From Desulfobacteraceae bacterium UBA2771 (lineage in GTDB: Bacteria > Desulfobacterota > Desulfobacteria > Desulfobacterales > Desulfosarcinaceae): DNA of 20,004 nt. The stretch is from the NCBI GenBank assembly GCA_002352605.1, contig DEIP01000147.1, positions 1 to 20,004 of the forward strand, in the 5' to 3' direction. The position numbers and the translations under genes are program-made. Below, in pieces: positions 16,221 to 20,004 of this stretch. The notes under the pieces were generated by a model, which saw only the letters and a program-made list of their open reading frames with translations, made no database searches and was not told where the DNA came from. How positions within the stretch are numbered: position 1 is the stretch's first letter; every line of letters starts with the position of its first letter.

Positions 16221-17102
16221 TTAGTCACTGGCCATCATTTTCCAGAATAACGCCTCTTTTGTCTTGACCGCATCCCGTCTGTCCGGATTGAGGAACCGTT
16301 TATAGATTTCTTCATCCATGTCAACAGGTCTGCCAAGAATCTTCTTTTCGATCAGAGCGAGGGCTTCGACCGATTTGTCGCACACGGGGTACCCTTTTTC
16401 GTCCAGGTTGATGGTCGAATCGAATGCGATGCGGGAGATGTTGTTGATGTCCACCAACTTGACACCGCCGTTGCCCGTGATGATCAGATTGCCCGCACCG
16501 GCGAGATCAGGGATGTGCCCGGTTTCGGTAATCATCTTTTTGATTCTACAGATAAACCGTGCGCTGTTTTGACGGACTGCCTGGACCCATTCGTCTTTCG
16601 ATGGGAATATGGCCTTTTTTGCCGGGCGAAAGGTGTTATACAGTGCCGGCATCAGATCCGCTGCGTCGAGAATGGTCCACGGGTCTATAATTTCTCCTTC
16701 CACATATTCCTGAAAACCGCATAGAATCAGGTCCCAACCCTCGGGACCACGGTAATCCACGATGCATTCGGTGGAGGTGGCAATGAAATCGGGCGCCAGG
16801 TAGCGCTCGACGATTTTAACCCGCCCGATCTCAGTCAAGGCGTTATCGAGGGTTTTCAGGCGGGACCGGAAAATGCGAAACATCCTTCGCGGTACCGCTT
16901 TGGGAAACCATTTTATTCCGTCGATCATCGTTCCTGATCGTTCAATTTCCAAATCGGAGGGGTTTAGGATCTCCATGATGTGGGACCGAAGACCCTGCCT
17001 GAAGTGTCTGCGTAACACATAGGGTGTCGATGACCTGACGAAGTTCAATGCGGTGACATCCGTATGGTTGATGGATGGTCTGTTTCTTATGTCTTCAGGC
17101 AT
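16221..17102 (-). CDS. Atypical protein/sugar-kinase-fold protein
   Basis: 293 aa from the ATG at 17102, which has GGGAAGG 5 bases upstream. The frame stays open to a TTG at 17261 (53 residues more), but no ribosome site is seen there. The protein has kinase-like landmarks: a hinge-like strand CGFQEYVEGE at about 128-137; a catalytic-loop-like PDLAGAGNLIITGNGGVKL from about 198; and VDINN with Asp218 in the place of the DFG Asp. Asn205 to Asp218 is 13 residues, as in true kinases, but Asp199 to Asn205 is one residue longer than usual. An early segment (LRRHFRQGLRSHIMEILNP) is basic. It may act as a kinase on lipid, sugar or protein, or be a pseudokinase. It lies alone upstream of the machine operon on the same strand, separated by 601 bases. 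I do not recognise a named family. Confidence 0.72.
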   Translation of the reverse strand: MPEDIRNRPSINHTDVTALNFVRSSTPYVLRRHFRQGLRSHIMEILNPSDLEIERSGTMIDGIKWFPKAVPRRMFRIFRSRLKTLDNALTEIGRVKIVERYLAPDFIATSTECIVDYRGPEGWDLILCGFQEYVEGEIIDPWTILDAADLMPALYNTFRPAKKAIFPSKDEWVQAVRQNSARFICRIKKMITETGHIPDLAGAGNLIITGNGGVKLVDINNISRIAFDSTINLDEKGYPVCDKSVEALALIEKKILGRPVDMDEEIYKRFLNPDRRDAVKTKEALFWKMMASD

Positions 17103-17312
17103 GTTCACCTTCCCGTGTGTCACGGATTCGACGGATGCCGGCGCCTGAAATGCCAACCTAATGACGATCCCGGGTTTTGCAGCGATGCGTTTGCCAACAA
17201 TAATGTGTCTGATGATTCCAGGCAGTCGTCTGATACCGATCCGCCTTAACGCATCATCCAATTGCCGTCACTCACTTGGGAATTATTAATGTAAGCTGAT
17301 TTATCCTTGCCC
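17103..17312. other. Short intergenic stretch between the DUF5658-like and kinase-like genes
   Basis: 210 bases. The part next to the kinase-like gene remains open in its frame up to 17261, so a longer kinase-like product is possible. No intrinsic terminator or clear promoter is visible. Confidence 0.35.
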
Positions 17313-17768
17313 CTAAAGAGATAGAAGATAGAACTCCCAGATCACCACACCACCGAAAAACGAAGCAAAAAGCGGAAGGAGTCCGGAACAAAACCGGTAA
17401 CGGGTGGTGAGGGCTTCATGGCCTATCACGATGATGAGCACCGGTAATACGGTGAGTCCATACTTGACGAGGAGAAATACCTGTGGCCCATGGCTGAGGT
17501 AATACCGCATCACCGGATTGAGTTCCCTGGCTCCTTGGGATAGCAAAATTAAGGTGAGCACTGCATCTAATAGACTCAGACCCAAGATGACGATTGTGGC
17601 AATAAGCAGAGAGGGTTTGTATCGATCCAAGATAACGATCCGGTGTCGGTCCTCGGCTCGCCTCGAGGATTCGCGCATCCCTTTGAAACGTAACCTTTTA
17701 AGTATCGGACTGGGTAGCCTTCGACGATCGTTCCCGGTGCGTCGTTCCAATCCCGCGTAAAGTGCCAT
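17313..17768 (-). CDS. DUF5658-like small membrane protein
   Basis: 151 aa. The frame is open to 17831, but the ATG at 17768 is chosen because GAGGAGG lies 6 bases upstream. The N-terminus is basic and cytoplasmic, with the Arg-rich motif GLERRTGNDRRR at 6-17. About three membrane segments follow: LLIATIVILGLSLLDAVLTL, VFLLVKYGLTVLPVLIIVI and LLPLFASFFGGVVIWEF. Between the first two is the phrase ARELNPVMRYYLSHGP. The LLDAVLT...ELNPVM pattern is what I associate with the DUF5658 family of unknown function. It lies after the hairpin-rich region and 210 bases before the kinase-like gene. Nothing in the sequence ties it to the machine operon. No function is proposed. Confidence 0.78.
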   Translation of the reverse strand: MALYAGLERRTGNDRRRLPSPILKRLRFKGMRESSRRAEDRHRIVILDRYKPSLLIATIVILGLSLLDAVLTLILLSQGARELNPVMRYYLSHGPQVFLLVKYGLTVLPVLIIVIGHEALTTRYRFCSGLLPLFASFFGGVVIWEFYLLSL

Positions 17769-17954
17769 TTGAAACCTCCTCGTTTTGGTCACGCGCCGAT
17801 TATTTTCATTTGATGTCGATGCGACACACACCTGCCGAGGTTCTTCCCTCGTATCATCGCATGTGGCTCAAGACAGTGGCGGTCCCATGGTCGATAGAAA
17901 TGGAGCAAACAAAATCCATGCCAAAAAAAATATGTAAATATTTAAGTAAGTTAG

Positions 17955-17989
17955 AAAAAAAACAAGGCCTCTGTGTGGTTTTCGCCTTG
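17955..17989 (-). terminator. Terminator-like hairpin followed by T8
   Basis: On the minus strand CAAGGC (17984-17989) pairs with GCCTTG (17963-17968) around a 15-base loop, and eight T follow (17955-17962). There is no gene between it and the previous terminator, so it would end a short non-coding transcript or act in the leader of the DUF5658-like gene. Confidence 0.5.
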
Positions 17990-17998
17990 AAAATTTCT

Positions 17999-18030
17999 CA
18001 ATAAATAGGAAATTGGTTTCCTATTTATTG
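17999..18030. repeat. Perfect 14-bp inverted repeat with 4-base loop
   Basis: CAATAAATAGGAAA (17999-18012), loop TTGG, then TTTCCTATTTATTG (18017-18030), with no mismatch. The stem is AT-rich and no T-run follows directly on either strand. It could be an operator, an RNA stem or a protein-binding palindrome. Confidence 0.75.
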
Positions 18031-18053
18031 GTCGTGGCCATCGATTTAGACTT

Positions 18054-18069
18054 ACCATCGAATGATGGT
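18054..18069. repeat. Small hairpin ACCATC-GAAT-GATGGT
   Basis: Perfect 6-base arms with a four-base loop, 24 bases from the 14-bp palindrome. The loop sequence GAAT is the same as that of the terminator at 18099-18140. Confidence 0.4.
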
Positions 18070-18098
18070 CATCCAAGCATGCCCGGGTGGTCGGAAAC

Positions 18099-18140
18099 AA
18101 AAAAAACCGATCAGGAACACGAATGTGTCCTGATCGGTTT
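18099..18140 (-). terminator. Rho-independent terminator of the OmpA-family lipoprotein gene
   Basis: On the minus strand AAACCGATCAGGACAC pairs with GTGTTCCTGATCGGTTT around a 4-base loop, with a single bulged base, and runs straight into eight T (18099-18106). This is a classic intrinsic terminator. It lies about 150 bases after the stop of the OmpA-family gene. Confidence 0.85.
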
Positions 18141-18293
18141 GAGGAGTAGCCAACCACTTGCCGGCGGTTTTATTGCCGCCCTGATCCTAAGGGCTCGCGA
18201 ATCCTTAAGGAATAAGGCAGTAGTTTGTGTGCTGCGCAGTGAGGAGGGATGAAGCGTAACACAGACATCGGAGTTTTTACGAACCCGTCAAAT

Positions 18294-19739
18294 TTAAGGC
18301 GTTTGGGATGGTGTAATTAACACATCGATACGCCGGTTAATGGCTCGGCCTTCGGTCGTGGTTTCCGGTGCCAACGGCCGGCTTGGCCCATAACCGGTCG
18401 CCTGGATATGGTTCTCCGGCAGCGTGTTGTTGGCGACCAAGTAGGTTTTCACGGCCTCGGCACGTTTTTGGGACAGTTCCTGGTTCATTTGGGCGGAACC
18501 GGTGCTGTCGGTATGACCCTCAATGGTTACCCGCGGTTGGCCGAAAGTCTGGATGGCCTGCTGCACCTTGCCGAGCAGGGTATAATTTTCAGGTGTCAAG
18601 GTCGCCTGTCCCACTGGGAATTGAATACCCCGCATGCGGATGACCAGTTGGTTGCCCTGTTTGTAGACTTCCGCTTCATCGGATCGGAAATAACGCTGAA
18701 CTTTATTAAATCGCTCGTTGAACTCGCCTTCGGCGGCGAGTCTGCGCTTGGCTTCTTCCTGTTCGCGAGAAAAGCCTTCTAAACCGTTAAGTTGTTGTTC
18801 CAGGCCGGCAATCCGGGTCTTGGATGTTTGATTCACCTTTTCAAGGGTCTGATTGTTTTGCTCCATGGTTTGGGCCGCCCCGGTCAACGCACTGAGTTGT
18901 GCCTCAACACTCTTGTCCCTTAAATCGCCTGTATGCATGGCCCTGCCTAATTCGGTGAGCAGGTCCTCCACGTAAAGGGCGGACGCTTCCGGTGTCATCT
19001 CCTTAAACGTTGCACTGCTCTGGCTGATCGCCATCAGTCGTCGAGCCATGAATTCCGCATGGGCATTTTTGCGGCTGATCGTATCCGTCGCGTAGGGGTT
19101 CTGTCCGGTGTAGGCGTCCGCTTCGTTCAAGGCTTGTTCGGCAGCGCCATATGCCGTCGGTGCAATCTTCCGGAGCTTTTCATTATCGGCGTCGGCCATC
19201 ATCTTTCTCGCCTCGCCAAGCGCGCTGTCTTTGACTGCCATGATTTCCACATCCCGGAAGGCGGCCTGAACGTCTGCGGCATTTTTCTGCGCATAACTCA
19301 AATTATCGTTTTCAATGGCCTTGGTGAGCTTCAGATATTGGTTTTCCACATCCATGTAGGGTTGACCCAACCTGTCGGCCCCCACCTTGAGTGCTTTGTC
19401 TCTGGCTTTGCTGGTCTCACCCAGAATGGTCCGTGAGACCTGAGCAATCTCTTCGGCTTTTTTTAAACTGGCGTTCCCACTGGAGACATATTCTGAGATG
19501 GTAGACAGCTTGGCGCCCTTATCCAAGGATTGTTTGGCCTTCATGAATGCAGATTGGGCGTCGCTGAACAAGCCGGGTGCAAGCACATCCATCTGTTCGG
19601 ACTTTGCGCTGGCCAATTCTGCTTCCAGTTGGCTGACCAGTTCTGCAGGGTTGCCCGTTAACATACTTTCTGGTTGGGTCGTCGCACATGCGCCGATTAA
19701 GGCGATAAGCGTTACCAGTACGAAAAATTGTGTTTTCAT
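18294..19739 (-). CDS. OmpA/Pal-family peptidoglycan-binding lipoprotein
   Basis: 481 aa with GAGGAG about 6 bases before the ATG. Residues 1-18 form a lipoprotein signal ending LIGAC (Cys18). Residues about 30-330 are alpha-helical and rich in Ala, Gln and Glu, with probable coiled coil at 290-340 (NNQTLEKVNQTSKTRIAGLE, then EEAKRRLAAEGEFNERF). This part includes repeated helical segments resembling the DUF4398-type domain often fused to OmpA. Residues about 359-475 are an OmpA C-terminal domain: FPVGQATLTPENYTLL, VTIEGHTDSTG, SQKRAEAVKTYL, ATGYGPSRPL and GRAINRRIDVLI. The Asp of GHTDSTG and the Arg of NRRID are the residues that contact diaminopimelate. The protein should anchor the outer membrane to peptidoglycan. 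It has its own leader and terminator, so it is not part of the machine operon. Confidence 0.95.
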   Translation of the reverse strand: MKTQFFVLVTLIALIGACATTQPESMLTGNPAELVSQLEAELASAKSEQMDVLAPGLFSDAQSAFMKAKQSLDKGAKLSTISEYVSSGNASLKKAEEIAQVSRTILGETSKARDKALKVGADRLGQPYMDVENQYLKLTKAIENDNLSYAQKNAADVQAAFRDVEIMAVKDSALGEARKMMADADNEKLRKIAPTAYGAAEQALNEADAYTGQNPYATDTISRKNAHAEFMARRLMAISQSSATFKEMTPEASALYVEDLLTELGRAMHTGDLRDKSVEAQLSALTGAAQTMEQNNQTLEKVNQTSKTRIAGLEQQLNGLEGFSREQEEAKRRLAAEGEFNERFNKVQRYFRSDEAEVYKQGNQLVIRMRGIQFPVGQATLTPENYTLLGKVQQAIQTFGQPRVTIEGHTDSTGSAQMNQELSQKRAEAVKTYLVANNTLPENHIQATGYGPSRPLAPETTTEGRAINRRIDVLITPSQTP

Positions 19740-20004
19740 GTTTTTCTCCTCGCTGTTGATGTCGTTTCCATCGATAATGATCTCAATTCGTTCTATCCCG
19801 ACCAGGTGAATCGGACGGGTATGGTAAGCGATAAAGACAACAATCGGATCTTCGATATTGGTTTGGGATTGGCGTAATCCATTTAGGGCCGGTTCGGATA
19901 GGGCCGAGGAAAATTAGGATTGTGAACTTTATAAAGCGAACCCAATTACTTGTCTATCCATCTGTTTTCTGCGTTACATCAACGGCCACATACAACCCGT
20001 ATGC
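19740..20004. other. Leader and presumed promoter region of the OmpA-family lipoprotein gene
   Basis: 265 bases to the window edge. Apart from the GAGGAG ribosome site nothing firm is visible; no convincing -35/-10 or -24/-12 pair and no gene on either strand was found. Confidence 0.4.

Larger units (their letters stand above)
17769..18293. other. 525-base gene-free region rich in hairpins
   Basis: Between the OmpA-family gene and the DUF5658-like gene. It contains an intrinsic terminator for the OmpA-family gene (18099-18140), three further hairpins at 18054-18069, 17999-18030 and 17955-17989, and then about 185 bases before the DUF5658-like start where a promoter should lie. No clear -35/-10 pair was found there. 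Confidence 0.6.

Noticed and set aside
16023..16250. Plus-strand 75-codon frame in the 601-base gap
   Set aside because: It starts with TTG only 2 bases after a purine run, overlaps the 3' end of the kinase-like gene antisense, and has no domain or signal.
17103..17261. 53-residue N-terminal extension of the kinase-like protein from TTG 17261
   Set aside because: No ribosome site is seen at the TTG, and the ATG at 17102 has GGGAAGG. The extension is possible but not preferred.
17880..17935. Possible sigma-54 promoter (TGGCATGG...TTTGC) before the DUF5658-like gene
   Set aside because: The GG and GC are 14 bases apart instead of 10, so the spacing excludes it.

Overview
The window is chromosomal DNA of a Gram-negative bacterium, with all supported genes on the minus strand. 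There are four lipoprotein signal peptides in the main operon and a fifth on a separate OmpA-family gene. There is also an outer-membrane beta-barrel, TonB/TolR-type parts, moderate GC and a sigma-54-like promoter. The gene families point to a deltaproteobacterium in the broad sense (Desulfobacterota or a relative of the Myxococcota). That placement is inference from gene content; there is no rRNA or marker gene to confirm it.

Layout, read in the direction of transcription (high to low coordinates). (1) 19740-20004 is the leader of an OmpA-family lipoprotein gene (18294-19739), which is followed by a good intrinsic terminator (18099-18140). (2) 17955-18069 holds three closely spaced hairpins, including a perfect 14-bp palindrome and a second terminator-like structure; this may be a small RNA or a leader. 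(3) 17313-17768 encodes a small DUF5658-like membrane protein. (4) 16221-17102 encodes an atypical kinase-fold protein. (5) 15620-16220 is a 601-base gap with a sigma-54-type promoter candidate facing the large operon. (6) From 15619 to beyond position 1 there is one tightly packed run of twelve genes. Gaps are 38 bases or less and six junctions overlap.

The operon encodes, in order: a TolQ/ExbB-type stator protein; two different TolR/ExbD-type proteins; a 115-aa secreted protein; an FHA - transmembrane - TonB-like C-domain protein; an outer-membrane beta-barrel; two TPR-rich exported proteins (518 and about 1151 aa); a beta-propeller-like lipoprotein; a thrombospondin-type-3 (TSP3) calcium-repeat protein; a VWA + TSP3 lipoprotein; and a large lipoprotein with repeated PPC-like modules that leaves the window. 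One TolQ plus two TolR plus an FHA/TonB-like protein, a beta-barrel and large TPR proteins is the composition of the Agl-Glt gliding machinery of Myxococcus xanthus. The window therefore looks like an Agl-Glt-like, proton-motive-force-driven trans-envelope machine.

It differs from the M. xanthus model in having a distal set of calcium-binding and adhesion-type surface proteins. My reading is that the stator and FHA/TonB-like protein transmit force through the periplasmic TPR proteins and the beta-barrel to this surface set. Two further oddities stand out. One of the two TolR-like proteins has Asn in place of the proton-carrying Asp, and the FHA domain lacks the usual phosphate-contacting Ser-Arg pair.
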